Shown: in pieces, positions 1 through 8,811 of the stretch
How positions within the stretch are numbered: position 1 is the first letter of the stretch
Layout of the letters: the number at the start of each line of letters is the position of its first letter
Assembly: GCA_044359885.1 (NCBI GenBank)
Contig: JBIKLI010000053.1
Location: 1 to 17,091, forward strand
DNA: 17,091 nt
Source: CAIOSQ01 sp044359885
GTDB taxonomy: Bacteria; Pseudomonadota; Alphaproteobacteria; CACIAM-22H2
Direction: 5' to 3'
The notes under the pieces: model-generated
The model's input: the letters and a program-made list of their open reading frames with translations, nothing else
Told to the model about the DNA's origin: nothing
Databases searched by the model: none
Made by a program: the position numbers and the translations under genes

Positions 1-1820
<1,820 letters not shown>

Positions 1821-1887
1821 GGCACCCCGCCCCGCCCGCGCTCAGGCCGCGGGGCGCGCCGGACGCGCCCCTGGGCCGGCGCCATCG

Positions 1888-2274
1888 TCACGCCTGGCGG
1901 TCGGCGTCGCCCGTCGGACCCGCATCGTCGCCGCCTTCGACGGTCATGTCCTCGTCCGACGCCTCGGCGGCGGGATCGTAGGGCACGCCCGCGACCTGCG
2001 AATCGGCGGCGAGCAGTTCCATCATGTCCTCTTCCGGCTCCTCGGCCTCCGCCTGCTTCTGCAGGCCGGTGATCAGCGCCTGATTGAGCCGGCCAAGATC
2101 GAGAACGCTGTCCGCGATCTCGCGCAGCGCCACGACCGGGTTCTTGTCGTTGTCGCGCTCGACGCCGATCTGCGCGCCGGCCGAGATCTCCCGCGCCCGC
2201 TGCGCGGCAAGCATGACCAGGTCGAAGCGGTTGGGGATCTTGTCGACGCAATCCTCGACGGTGACACGAGCCAT
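1888..2274 (-). CDS. rpoZ: DNA-directed RNA polymerase omega subunit
   Basis: Small RNA polymerase subunit that binds beta-prime and helps core assembly; in many proteobacteria it also forms part of a ppGpp site. The protein is 128 residues starting MARVTVEDCVDKIPNRFDLV, followed by the family signature LAAQRAREISAGA and NDKNPVVALREIA. The tail after about residue 75 is acidic and probably disordered (EEPEEDMMELL, SDEDMTVEGGDD), longer than in E. coli omega and common in alphaproteobacteria. The ATG at 2272-2274 is chosen because GGAG (2285-2288) lies 10 nt upstream; an in-frame upstream start at 2340 would fall inside the promoter and lacks family similarity. The next gene downstream is rsh, so a ppGpp-binding polymerase subunit and the ppGpp enzyme share an operon, a long-conserved arrangement. 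Confidence 0.96.
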   Translation of the reverse strand: MARVTVEDCVDKIPNRFDLVMLAAQRAREISAGAQIGVERDNDKNPVVALREIADSVLDLGRLNQALITGLQKQAEAEEPEEDMMELLAADSQVAGVPYDPAAEASDEDMTVEGGDDAGPTGDADRQA

Positions 2275-2311
2275 CGTGTGAACACTCCGGAAACGGGAGG
2301 GAAAGCACGAG

Positions 2312-2340
2312 AATATAAGGAACTTGTCCGCCCGGATCAA
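2312..2340 (-). promoter_or_regulatory. Sigma70-type promoter of rpoZ-rsh
   Basis: On the minus strand TTGATC (2335-2340, 4/6 to TTGACA) is separated by exactly 17 nt from TATATT (2312-2317, 5/6 to TATAAT). It lies in the 97-bp gap between the folK stop and the rpoZ start. Predicted transcription starts near 2305, leaving a leader of about 30 nt that carries the GGAG ribosome site at 2285-2288. It is the best match to the consensus in the window and an AT-rich island in GC-rich DNA. Not experimentally verified. Confidence 0.7.
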
Positions 2341-2374
2341 TAACCTCCGGCGCGCCGACCGCCTGTCCGGGCGA

Positions 2375-2890
2375 TCACCCGGGGCTGGCCTCCGCCTCGC
2401 CCAACGGCACGGTCCCGTGATCCGGGCCGAGCGCCGCGACGAGCGTGGCGAGCCCGACGCCGCTGACCGGGTGGCGCCAGTCCGGGGCGACGTCGGCGAG
2501 CGGCAGCAGTACGAAGGCGCGCGTGGTCATGCGCGGATGCGGCAGCGCCGGCGCCCCGTCGCCGCCCGGAAGGATGCGCCCGTCATAGTCGAGCAGGTCG
2601 AGATCGAGCGTTCGCGGCGCGTTCGGCCGGCCACGTACCCGGCCCAGCGCCGCCTCCACCTCGTGGAGTTCGGCAAGCAGGGCCCGCGGCGAAAGGACGG
2701 TGGCGACCACCGCCACGGCGTTCACGAAAGCCGGTTCGGCCGGGTCGGGCCAGGCGGGCGACCGCCAGTACCGGCTTCGGCGCAGGACGGCGATCGCACG
2801 CCGGCCGAGCATTTCGAGAGCCGCCGCGACCTGGGCCTCTGGCGGCCCGGCCGGTCCCGGCAGGTTGGAGCCAAGCGCGACGAGGATCAT
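2375..2890 (-). CDS. folK: 2-amino-4-hydroxy-6-hydroxymethyldihydropteridine pyrophosphokinase (HPPK)
   Basis: Transfers pyrophosphate from ATP to 6-hydroxymethyl-7,8-dihydropterin, the step before dihydropteroate synthase in folate synthesis; cytoplasmic. The 171-residue frame opens MILVALGSNLPGP, the HPPK N-terminal signature. It contains SRYWRSPAW (39-47), FVNAVAVV (55-62), and RPNAPRTLDLDLL (88-100), in which D96 and D98 match the two magnesium-binding aspartates of E. coli HPPK (D95, D97). PHPRMTTRAFVLLPL then follows. The ATG at 2888-2890 is preferred because the protein begins directly with the conserved strand; an in-frame GTG at 2902 adds four residues and cannot be excluded, as neither has a strong ribosome site. 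No folB or folP is adjacent. It diverges from the NYN gene across a 74-bp gap. Confidence 0.95.
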   Translation of the reverse strand: MILVALGSNLPGPAGPPEAQVAAALEMLGRRAIAVLRRSRYWRSPAWPDPAEPAFVNAVAVVATVLSPRALLAELHEVEAALGRVRGRPNAPRTLDLDLLDYDGRILPGGDGAPALPHPRMTTRAFVLLPLADVAPDWRHPVSGVGLATLVAALGPDHGTVPLGEAEASPG

Positions 2891-2904
2891 GGCCGGGGGC
2901 ACGC

Positions 2905-2933
2905 TTGCCGCCGCAGGCCGGCGCCGCTAGCGT
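2905..2933 (+). promoter_or_regulatory. Candidate promoter of the NYN-UDG unit
   Basis: TTGCCG (2905-2910, 4/6 to -35) is followed after 17 nt by TAGCGT (2928-2933, only 3/6 to -10). It lies in the folK/NYN divergent gap, 31 nt before the GTG start. Support comes mainly from its resemblance in both hexamers, spacing and spacer composition to the candidate dapA promoter (5648-5676). Weak on its own. Confidence 0.3.
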
Positions 2934-2964
2934 CCGGCGCCCGCGTCCCGGAAGGTTCCGATCC

Positions 2965-3543
2965 GTGAAATTCCATGCCCATGAGCGCATCGCCCTCTTC
3001 ATCGACGGGGTCGCCCTCTACCAGACCGCCCGGGCGCTGGCCTGCGAGATCGACTACCGGCGCCTGCTCGGCGTGTTCTCGGCCAAGGGACGCCTGGTGC
3101 GGGCGCTCTACTACACGGTGCTCCCCGAAGACCAGGAGTACTCCCCGCTGCGGCCGCTGATCGACTGGCTGGACTACAATGGCTTCAGCGTCGTCACCAG
3201 GCCGGCGCGCGATTTCCCGGACGGATCGGGCCGCCGCAAGCCGCGCGCGTCGATGGAGATCGACATGGCCGTCGACATGATGGAACTGGGTGACACGCTC
3301 GACCATGTCGTCCTGTTCTCGGGCGACGGCGATTTCCGCCGGCTGGTCGAGGCGCTGCAGCGCCGCGGCGTCCGGGTCAGCGTGGTGTCCACGCTGCGCG
3401 CGAACGCGCCCATGATCGCCGACGAGCTGCGGCGCCAGGCCGACCAGTTCATCGACCTCGCCGATCTCGCCAGCGCGATCGGCCGCGAGCCCGGCGCCCG
3501 GCGCGAGACGGCCGCCCCGGGCGAAGCAGGACCGGCCGCATGA
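2965..3543 (+). CDS. NYN domain (LabA/DUF88-type, PIN-like) putative nuclease
   Basis: A 192-residue protein of the NYN family, whose fold is related to PIN and FLAP nucleases; members are known or suspected metal-dependent RNA or DNA nucleases. Visible family features: IALFIDGVALY with D14 near the N-terminus, MEIDMAVDMMEL with D100 and D104, and VVLFSGDGDFRRLV with D121 and D123, together forming the expected acidic metal site. RRGVRVSVVS then follows, with a C-terminal ADQFIDL segment typical of LabA-like proteins. The start is the GTG at 2965-2967 because GGAAGG (2950-2955) lies 9 nt upstream; a TTG at 2905 would add 20 non-conserved residues and overlap the promoter. Its TGA overlaps the ATG of the uracil-DNA glycosylase (ATGA), so the two are translationally coupled. 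Substrate unknown. Confidence 0.88.
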   Translation: MKFHAHERIALFIDGVALYQTARALACEIDYRRLLGVFSAKGRLVRALYYTVLPEDQEYSPLRPLIDWLDYNGFSVVTRPARDFPDGSGRRKPRASMEIDMAVDMMELGDTLDHVVLFSGDGDFRRLVEALQRRGVRVSVVSTLRANAPMIADELRRQADQFIDLADLASAIGREPGARRETAAPGEAGPAA

Positions 3544-4217
3544 CGCGGGCGACCTCGCTCCCCGCGATCGCCCCCACCTCCGATTGCGTCCTCTGCCCGC
3601 GCCTCGCCGCGTTCCGCGCCGCCAACCGGACGAGACTCCCGGATTGGCACAATGCGCCGGTACCCAGCTTCGGCACGCTCGATGCCCGCCTGCTGGTGGT
3701 CGGCCTGGGTCCGGGCTTGCGCGGCGCCAACCGCAGCGGCCGGCCCTTCACCGGCGACTATGCCGGCGACCTGCTCTACGCCACCCTCGCCGCGCATGGC
3801 TTCGCCCGCGGGCGCTTCAGCGCGCCGCGCGACGACGCGCCCTGGGGCGGCGACGATCTGGTCCTCGAAGACGCCCGGATCACCAACGCGGTGCGCTGCG
3901 TGCCGCCGGCGAACCGGCCCGAGCCGAAAGAGATCCGCGCCTGCAACGGCTTCCTCGGCGCCGAGATCGCGGCGATGCGGCGTCTGACGGCGATCGTGGC
4001 GCTGGGCCGGGTCGCGCACGAGGCGGTGCTGGCGGCGCTCGCACGGCGGCGTGCCGAATTTCCCTTCGCGCATGGTGCGGTCCACCGTCCGGCGGGCGGA
4101 CCGATCCTTGCCGATTCCTTCCACTGCTCGCGCTACAACACCAACACCGGCCGGCTCACGCCGCAGATGTTCGACGCGGTCTTCGCCCGCATCCGCAGCC
4201 TGATCGACGCCGCCTGA
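3540..4217 (+). CDS. Uracil-DNA glycosylase, family 5 (UDGb type), 4Fe-4S
   Basis: Excises uracil, and in characterised family members also hypoxanthine, from DNA as the first step of base-excision repair. The protein has 225 residues. Motif 1 is GLGPGLRGANRSGRPFTGDYAGDLLY, with the GxxNRxGRxFTGDxxGDxL pattern of family 5 and no polar catalytic residue directly after the first GLGP, as in that family. Motif 2 is FHCSRYNTNTGRLT, resembling the H-x-S-x-x-N-T-x-T-G-R-L-T of UDGb rather than HPSPLN. C16 and C19 (CVLCPRL), the Cys in AVRCVPPANRP and the Cys in IRACNGF fit the four ligands of an iron-sulfur cluster. The ATG overlaps the stop of the NYN gene. It converges with smpB with only 5 nt between the stops. 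A family-4 enzyme is less likely because its motifs differ. Confidence 0.9.
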   Translation: MTRATSLPAIAPTSDCVLCPRLAAFRAANRTRLPDWHNAPVPSFGTLDARLLVVGLGPGLRGANRSGRPFTGDYAGDLLYATLAAHGFARGRFSAPRDDAPWGGDDLVLEDARITNAVRCVPPANRPEPKEIRACNGFLGAEIAAMRRLTAIVALGRVAHEAVLAALARRRAEFPFAHGAVHRPAGGPILADSFHCSRYNTNTGRLTPQMFDAVFARIRSLIDAA

Positions 4218-4226
4218 GCGGCTCAG
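4214..4226. repeat. Palindrome holding the two convergent stop codons
   Basis: CTGAGC-G-GCTCAG is a perfect inverted repeat centred on 4220. It contains the TGA of the glycosylase gene (4215-4217) and the TGA of smpB (4223-4225, minus strand). The stem is short, with a one-base centre and no T-tract, so any terminator role is doubtful; part of the symmetry follows from two facing TGA codons. Confidence 0.3.
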
Positions 4227-4693
4227 CCGCGCGAGCGCATCAGCCGCGCCTTGTCGCGTTTCCAGTCGCGTTCCTTGAGCGTCTCGCGCTTGTCGCCCCT
4301 GGTCTTGCCCTTGCCCAGCCCCAGGAGGATCTTCGCCCGGCCGCGCTCGTCGAAATAGAGTTCCAGCGGGACGATGGTCATGCGCTGGCGGGATACCGCG
4401 CCGATCATCTTCTCGATCTCCTTCTTGCGCAGCAGCAGCTTGCGGGGCCGTTTGGGCTCGTGGTTGAAGCGGTTGCCGCCGGCGTATTCGGGGATATGGG
4501 CGTTGACCAGCCACATCTCGCCGCCGCGCGGATCGGCATAGGCCTCGGTGATCTGGACCCCGTGGCCGCGCAGCGACTTGACTTCGGTGCCGGTCAGCAC
4601 CAGCCCGGCCTCGACCGTCTCCTCGATGAAGTAGTCGTGCCGCGCCTTGCGGTTCTGGGCGACGAGCTTTCGCGGCAGAGGCGCCTTGGCCAT
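4223..4693 (-). CDS. smpB: SsrA (tmRNA)-binding protein SmpB
   Basis: Partner of tmRNA in trans-translation, rescuing ribosomes stalled on broken mRNA and tagging the peptides for proteolysis. The 156-residue product is close to the family length. It shows NRKARHDYFIEETVEAGLVLTGTEVKSLR at the N-terminus, the OB-fold segment EMWLVNAHIPEYAGGNRFNHEP, RPRKLLLRKKEI, and GLGKGKTRGDKRETLKERDWKRDKARLM, the basic C-terminal tail that enters the mRNA channel. It follows dapA by 51 nt on the same strand. I see no Shine-Dalgarno-like sequence in the 20 nt before the ATG (4691-4693), and a GC hairpin lies between the two genes, so its translation or transcription may be independent of dapA. Confidence 0.97.
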   Translation of the reverse strand: MAKAPLPRKLVAQNRKARHDYFIEETVEAGLVLTGTEVKSLRGHGVQITEAYADPRGGEMWLVNAHIPEYAGGNRFNHEPKRPRKLLLRKKEIEKMIGAVSRQRMTIVPLELYFDERGRAKILLGLGKGKTRGDKRETLKERDWKRDKARLMRSRG

Positions 4694-4709
4694 GGGTCTA
4701 GCGTGGTTC

Positions 4710-4728
4710 GCCGCGCCCGGGGCGCGGC
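4710..4728 (-). other. GC stem-loop between dapA and smpB
   Basis: Arms 4710-4717 and 4721-4728 are perfect reverse complements (8 bp, all G/C) around a 3-nt loop. On the minus strand no U-tract follows, so it is not a standard intrinsic terminator. It could reduce read-through from dapA or shape the smpB leader, which lacks a visible ribosome site. Confidence 0.35.
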
Positions 4729-4744
4729 CATGCGATCGCGGGGG

Positions 4745-5620
4745 TCAGTTGAGCAGACCCGCATGGACCATGGCGGCGTGCACCTTGTCGCGTGTCGCCG
4801 GCCCCGGCTCGACCAGCGGCAGGCGGATCTCGGCGGTCGACTTGCCCAGAAGGCTGGCCGCGAACTTGACCGGGCCCGGGCTGGTCTCGACGAACAGCGC
4901 CTCGTGCAGGGGCGCGAGCCGTTCATGGATGGCCCGTGCGGCGGCGAAATCGCCGCGCTGGCAGGCGACATGCATGTCCGACAGCAGCCGTGGCGCCACG
5001 TTGGCGGTCACCGAGATGCAGCCATCCGCGCCGGCCGCCATCTGCGCCAGCGCCAGATAATCCTCGCCCGACAGCTGCACGAAGGATGTCCCGATGGCCA
5101 GCCGGTGCTTGGTGATCCGGGTGAGGTCGCCGGTCGATTCCTTCACGCCGACGATGTTCGCCAGCCGTGCGATCCGGGCCATGGTCTCGACCGAGATGTC
5201 GACCACCGACCGGCCGGGAATGTTGTAGACCAGGATCGGGATGTCGACGGCGGCAGCGATCGCCTCGAAATGCCGGAACAGCCCCTCCTGGGTCGGCTTG
5301 TTGTAGTAAGGCGTCACGATCAGCGCGCCGTCGGCGCCCGCCGACCGGGCATGGCGCGTCAGGTCGATCGCCTCGTCGGTCGAGTTCGAACCGCTGCCGG
5401 CGATCACCGGGACCCGGCGCGCCGCGGCCTCGACGCAGAGTTCGACGACCCGCTTGTGCTCCGCATGGCTGAGGGTCGGGGATTCACCGGTCGTGCCGCA
5501 GGGCACCAGGCCATGCGTGCCCTCCCGGACATGCCATTCGACCAGGTCCTGGAAGGCCTTCTCGTCCACCTTTCCGTTCCGGAACGGCGTGATGAGCGCG
5601 ACCAGCGAACCCTTGAACAT
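4745..5620 (-). CDS. dapA: 4-hydroxy-tetrahydrodipicolinate synthase
   Basis: Condenses pyruvate with aspartate semialdehyde, the first committed step of the diaminopimelate/lysine pathway; cytoplasmic TIM-barrel enzyme. The protein is 291 residues starting MFKGSLVALITPFRNGKVDE. Catalytic residues are all present: T44 in CGTTGESPTL, Y106 in TPYYNKP, Y132 in VYNIPGRS, and the Schiff-base lysine K160 in GVKEST. The ATG at 5618-5620 is chosen because GGAG (5627-5630) lies 6 nt upstream and the protein then begins at the usual DapA N-terminus; the ATG two codons earlier (5624-5626) abuts the ribosome site. It supplies diaminopimelate for peptidoglycan and diverges from a gene for a peptidoglycan-cleaving enzyme. 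smpB follows on the same strand. Confidence 0.97.
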   Translation of the reverse strand: MFKGSLVALITPFRNGKVDEKAFQDLVEWHVREGTHGLVPCGTTGESPTLSHAEHKRVVELCVEAAARRVPVIAGSGSNSTDEAIDLTRHARSAGADGALIVTPYYNKPTQEGLFRHFEAIAAAVDIPILVYNIPGRSVVDISVETMARIARLANIVGVKESTGDLTRITKHRLAIGTSFVQLSGEDYLALAQMAAGADGCISVTANVAPRLLSDMHVACQRGDFAAARAIHERLAPLHEALFVETSPGPVKFAASLLGKSTAEIRLPLVEPGPATRDKVHAAMVHAGLLN

Positions 5621-5647
5621 GGACATCTCCGTTGCGACAGGCGGCGG

Positions 5648-5676
5648 ACGATACAGGCGCCCCGCCGCAGCGGCAA
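5648..5676 (-). promoter_or_regulatory. Candidate promoter of dapA
   Basis: On the minus strand TTGCCG (5671-5676, 4/6) and TATCGT (5648-5653, 4/6) are 17 nt apart, placing transcription start near 5641 and leaving a leader of about 20 nt with the GGAG ribosome site. Hexamers and spacer resemble the candidate promoter at 2905-2933. Confidence 0.42.
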
Positions 5677-5723
5677 GGCGCGGCCCATGGTCGTACCCCC
5701 TCCGCATTCGCCACTCCCGCGCG

Positions 5724-5735
5724 GACAGGCCTGTC
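5724..5735. promoter_or_regulatory. Palindrome in the dapA/slt divergent region
   Basis: GACAGG-CCTGTC is a perfect 12-bp palindrome, 18 bp before the lytic transglycosylase ATG and about 90 bp upstream of the predicted dapA transcription start. It could be an operator for a dimeric regulator of slt. No second copy was noticed in the window; the assignment is speculative. Confidence 0.25.
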
Positions 5736-5752
5736 GTCTAGGATCGGGACCG

Positions 5753-7783
5753 ATGATTCGACGCTTGGCCCTCGCCATCGCCCTCGCGCTGCTCGCACCC
5801 GTCGCCGGTGCCCAGCCGCGCGTGGCCTCCCTGCCCCCGGACGGCGCCGCGACGATCCAGCTTGCGGCACGCACCCTGCCTGCGCAGGTCGCCGGTCCGA
5901 CCCGCGAGCGGCTGCAGCGCGCCTTCGAGGCCGCTCGCGCCGGCCGCTGGGCCGAGGCGCATGCCGCCGCCCAGGGACATCCCGTCGCCGCCAAGACGCT
6001 GCGCTGGATGGAGTTGCTGCGCGGCAGCCCGGGCTTCGACATGCTGGCCGAGTTCCTGGCCGCCAATCCGGACTGGCCGCTGCGCGAGACGCTTCTGCGC
6101 CGCGCCGAGGAAGCCAGCGCCGGGATCGCCGACGACGCGCGCGTGCGCGCCTGGTTCGCCGATCGTGTCCCGGCGACCGGCGCCGGCGCGCTGCGCCTCG
6201 CCGACGCCCATCGCCGCGGCGGCGACGCCGAGGCCGCCACCCGCCTCGTGCGCGACGCCTGGCGCGGCATGGCCCTCGCCGAGCGGACCGAGAAGGACAT
6301 GCTCCAGCGCTTCGGTCATGTCCTCACCACGGACGACCACGTCGCGCGCGCCGACCGGCTGGTCTGGGACCGCCAGTTCGCCGAGGCGCGCCGGATCCTG
6401 AAGCTGCTGCCGCCCGAGCGACGCCTGCTGGCCGAGGCGCGCATGCGCCTCGCCCGCGACACCGACGACGCCGCCGATTTCGTGCAGCGCGTGCCGGGCG
6501 AGCTGCGCCGCGATCCCGGCCTGCTCTTCGAGCGCGCCCGCTACAACCGGCGCAACGGCCATGACGACCTCGCCTTGTCGATCCATCTCGGGGCGCGCGC
6601 GCCGCTGGGGCGCCCGGAACTGTGGTGGCGCGAGCGCGACGTGATCGCCCGGCGCCTGCTGCGCGAGGGACGGGCCACCGAAGCCCTGGCCCTGGTCGCG
6701 GCCACCCATGGCCTGGGGCCCGAGCATGGCCAGGCCCATGCCGACGCCCGCTTCCTCGAGGGCTGGATCGCGCTGCGCCGGACCGGCGACCCCGCCCGCG
6801 CCCGCGACGCCTTCGCCCAGCTGCAGCGCGCCGCACGACTGCCCGTGACCCAGGCGCGCGGTGCCTATTGGCTCGGCCGCGCCCACGAAGCCCTCGGCGA
6901 GGCCGCGACCGCGCGCGAATGGTATCGCCGCGCCGGCGCGTTCGACGCCACGTTCTACGGCCAGAAGGCGCTGCTGCGGATGCCGCCGGGCGAGCGGCAG
7001 GTCGCCGACGATCTGCCCGCCCCCACGGCCGAGGAGCGGGCCCGGATCGAGCGCGGCGAGCTCGGCCGCGCGGCGGTGCTGCTCGCCGATGTCGGCGAGC
7101 ACGAAACCGTGAAGCATTTCGTCCGGCGCCTGATCGACATCGCCCGCACGCCGGGCGAGCACCGCGTGGCCGCGCAGATCGCGCTCGGCCTCGGGCGTCC
7201 CGACCTTGCGGTCTCGGTCGCCAAGCGCGCGGCCCAGCGCGCCGGGGTCAGCCTTCCCGACGAAGGCTGGCCGACCATCCGGCTGCCGCCGGGCAGCGCG
7301 CCCGAGCGGGCGCTGGTTTTGGCCACCATACGTCAGGAAAGCGCCTTCGAGGCCGACGCCGTGAGCCCCGCCGGCGCCCGCGGCCTGATGCAGCTGATGC
7401 CGCCGACCGCGCGCGCCATGGCCGAACAGCTGGGGCTCGCAGCCGGACATGCCCCGCAGCGCCTGACCGCCGATCCGCTCTACAACATGACGCTGGGCCA
7501 GGCCTATCTCGCGGGGCTGCTGGCCGACTACAACGGCTCGCTGGTCGTCGCGCTGGCCGCCTACAACGCGGGTCCCGGACGGGTGGCGCAATGGCTGCGC
7601 GAGCACGGCGATCCGCGCGCCGACGACGTCGATCCGCTCGACTGGATCGAGATGATCGCCTTCGACGAGACGCGCAACTACGTCCAGCGCGTGAGCGAGA
7701 ACCTGTCGGTCTATCGCCGCAAGCTGGGCCATCGCGACTGGATCGCCGCACTGGAGCGCGATTTCGCGCGGACCGCACGGTGA
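5753..7783 (+). CDS. slt: Periplasmic soluble lytic murein transglycosylase (Slt70-like)
   Basis: Cleaves the MurNAc-GlcNAc bond of peptidoglycan, forming 1,6-anhydro products. The protein is 676 residues, close to Slt70. A signal peptide is visible (MIRRLALAIALALLAPVAGAQ, cleavage probably after residue 20). A long Ala/Arg-rich helical-repeat region (about 30-500) follows, matching the ring-shaped superhelical U/L domains. The C-terminal catalytic domain has TIRQESAF with catalytic E529, then GARGLMQLMPPTA, LAAYNAGPGRVAQW and DETRNYVQRV, the signature motifs of family 1A transglycosylases. The ATG at 5753 is preceded by AGGA (5740-5743) at 9 nt and gives the signal peptide; the frame stays open far upstream only as an overlap shadow. 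It heads a tight plus-strand run with the dehydratase gene 25 nt downstream. Confidence 0.92.
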   Translation: MIRRLALAIALALLAPVAGAQPRVASLPPDGAATIQLAARTLPAQVAGPTRERLQRAFEAARAGRWAEAHAAAQGHPVAAKTLRWMELLRGSPGFDMLAEFLAANPDWPLRETLLRRAEEASAGIADDARVRAWFADRVPATGAGALRLADAHRRGGDAEAATRLVRDAWRGMALAERTEKDMLQRFGHVLTTDDHVARADRLVWDRQFAEARRILKLLPPERRLLAEARMRLARDTDDAADFVQRVPGELRRDPGLLFERARYNRRNGHDDLALSIHLGARAPLGRPELWWRERDVIARRLLREGRATEALALVAATHGLGPEHGQAHADARFLEGWIALRRTGDPARARDAFAQLQRAARLPVTQARGAYWLGRAHEALGEAATAREWYRRAGAFDATFYGQKALLRMPPGERQVADDLPAPTAEERARIERGELGRAAVLLADVGEHETVKHFVRRLIDIARTPGEHRVAAQIALGLGRPDLAVSVAKRAAQRAGVSLPDEGWPTIRLPPGSAPERALVLATIRQESAFEADAVSPAGARGLMQLMPPTARAMAEQLGLAAGHAPQRLTADPLYNMTLGQAYLAGLLADYNGSLVVALAAYNAGPGRVAQWLREHGDPRADDVDPLDWIEMIAFDETRNYVQRVSENLSVYRRKLGHRDWIAALERDFARTAR

Positions 7784-7808
7784 CGGCGCCACCGAGGAGA
7801 GTGTACGC

Positions 7809-8810
7809 ATGGCTTCCCAGGACGACAGCCGCCACCCGGCGGAACCCGATTTCGACGCCGTCGCGGACGCGGCCCGGCTGATCGCGCCGCAGGCGACGGT
7901 CACGCCGCTGCTGGAATCCCCGATGCTCAACGCCCGGCTCGGCGGCCGGCTGCTGGTCAAGGCCGAACCGCTGCAGCGCACCGGCTCGTTCAAGTTCCGC
8001 GGCGCCTTCAACCGCATCGCCCGCCTCGACGCGGCCGGACGGCGCCAGGGCGTCGTCGCCTTCTCGTCGGGCAACCATGCGCAGGGTGTCGCCGCCGCCG
8101 CCCAGCTGGTGGGGGCGCCTGCGGTCATCGTCATGCCGGCCGACGCGCCGGCGATCAAGATCGCCAATACCCGCGCCTATGGCGCCGAAGTCGTGATCTA
8201 CGACCGCCTGCGCGAGGACCGCGAGGCGATCGGCCGGCGCATCCGCGACGAACGCGGCGCCACGCTCGTGCCGCCCTATGACGACCCCCATGTCATCGCC
8301 GGACAGGGCACGGTCGGGCTGGAGATCGCGCGCCAGGCGCAGGCGGCGGGCATCGCGGTCGACGCCGTCGCCGCCTGCGCCTCGGGCGGCGGCCTGATCG
8401 CCGGCATCGCGCTGGCCCTCGAGCGCCTCAGCCCGGCCACCGAGGTTCATGTCTGCGAACCCGCCGGCTTCGACGACCATGCGCGCTCGCTCGCCCAGGG
8501 CGCACGCGTCGCCAACGCGCCGGGCGCGCGGTCGATCTGCGACGCTTTGCTGGCGACGACCCCCGGCGAGATCACGTTTTCCGTGAACCGGCGCCTCCTC
8601 AGCGGCGGCGTCGCGGTCGACGACGACGCGGTGCTGCATGCGATGGGCGTGGCATTCCGCGAATTCAAGCTGGTGGTCGAGCCCGGCGGCGCCGTGGCGC
8701 TCGCCGCCGCGCTGAGCGGCAGGCTGCCGGTCGCCGGACGGACGGTCGTCGTCGTCTGCTCCGGCGGCAATGTCGATCCGGCCGTCTTCGCGCGGGCGCT
8801 CGCGGCCTGA
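7809..8810 (+). CDS. Threonine/serine dehydratase, PLP fold-type II, no ACT domain
   Basis: Likely deaminates threonine to 2-oxobutanoate and/or serine to pyruvate; serine racemases share the same fold. The 333-residue protein carries the PLP Schiff-base lysine K62 in TGSFKFRGA, the substrate loop SSGNHAQG, the phosphate-binding loop SGGG at 192-195 (CASGGGLIAG), EPGGAVALAA, and a C-terminal CSGGNVDP. Length matches catabolic TdcB-like and racemase-like enzymes, and the C-terminal ACT regulatory domain of biosynthetic IlvA is absent. The ATG is supported by GAGGAG (7794-7799), 9 nt upstream. It is 25 nt after slt and ends 1 nt before the LpxR-family gene, so it is probably in their operon. 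Exact substrate, and dehydratase versus racemase, cannot be decided from sequence alone. Confidence 0.88.
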   Translation: MASQDDSRHPAEPDFDAVADAARLIAPQATVTPLLESPMLNARLGGRLLVKAEPLQRTGSFKFRGAFNRIARLDAAGRRQGVVAFSSGNHAQGVAAAAQLVGAPAVIVMPADAPAIKIANTRAYGAEVVIYDRLREDREAIGRRIRDERGATLVPPYDDPHVIAGQGTVGLEIARQAQAAGIAVDAVAACASGGGLIAGIALALERLSPATEVHVCEPAGFDDHARSLAQGARVANAPGARSICDALLATTPGEITFSVNRRLLSGGVAVDDDAVLHAMGVAFREFKLVVEPGGAVALAAALSGRLPVAGRTVVVVCSGGNVDPAVFARALAA

Positions 8811-8811
8811 G

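Noticed and set aside
5737..5744. TCTAGGAT before slt as a -10 element giving a near-leaderless mRNA
   Set aside because: No -35-like hexamer at 16-18 nt, and the same bases contain AGGA at normal ribosome-site spacing, which explains them better.
3584..5752. Upstream extension of the slt reading frame through the UDG, smpB and dapA regions
   Set aside because: It only stays open by chance; the signal peptide and ribosome site place the real start at 5753.
5738..8167. 809-codon minus-strand open frame opposite slt and the dehydratase
   Set aside because: No recognisable domain; it covers two genes with catalytic motifs and ribosome sites. Long antisense frames are expected at this GC content.
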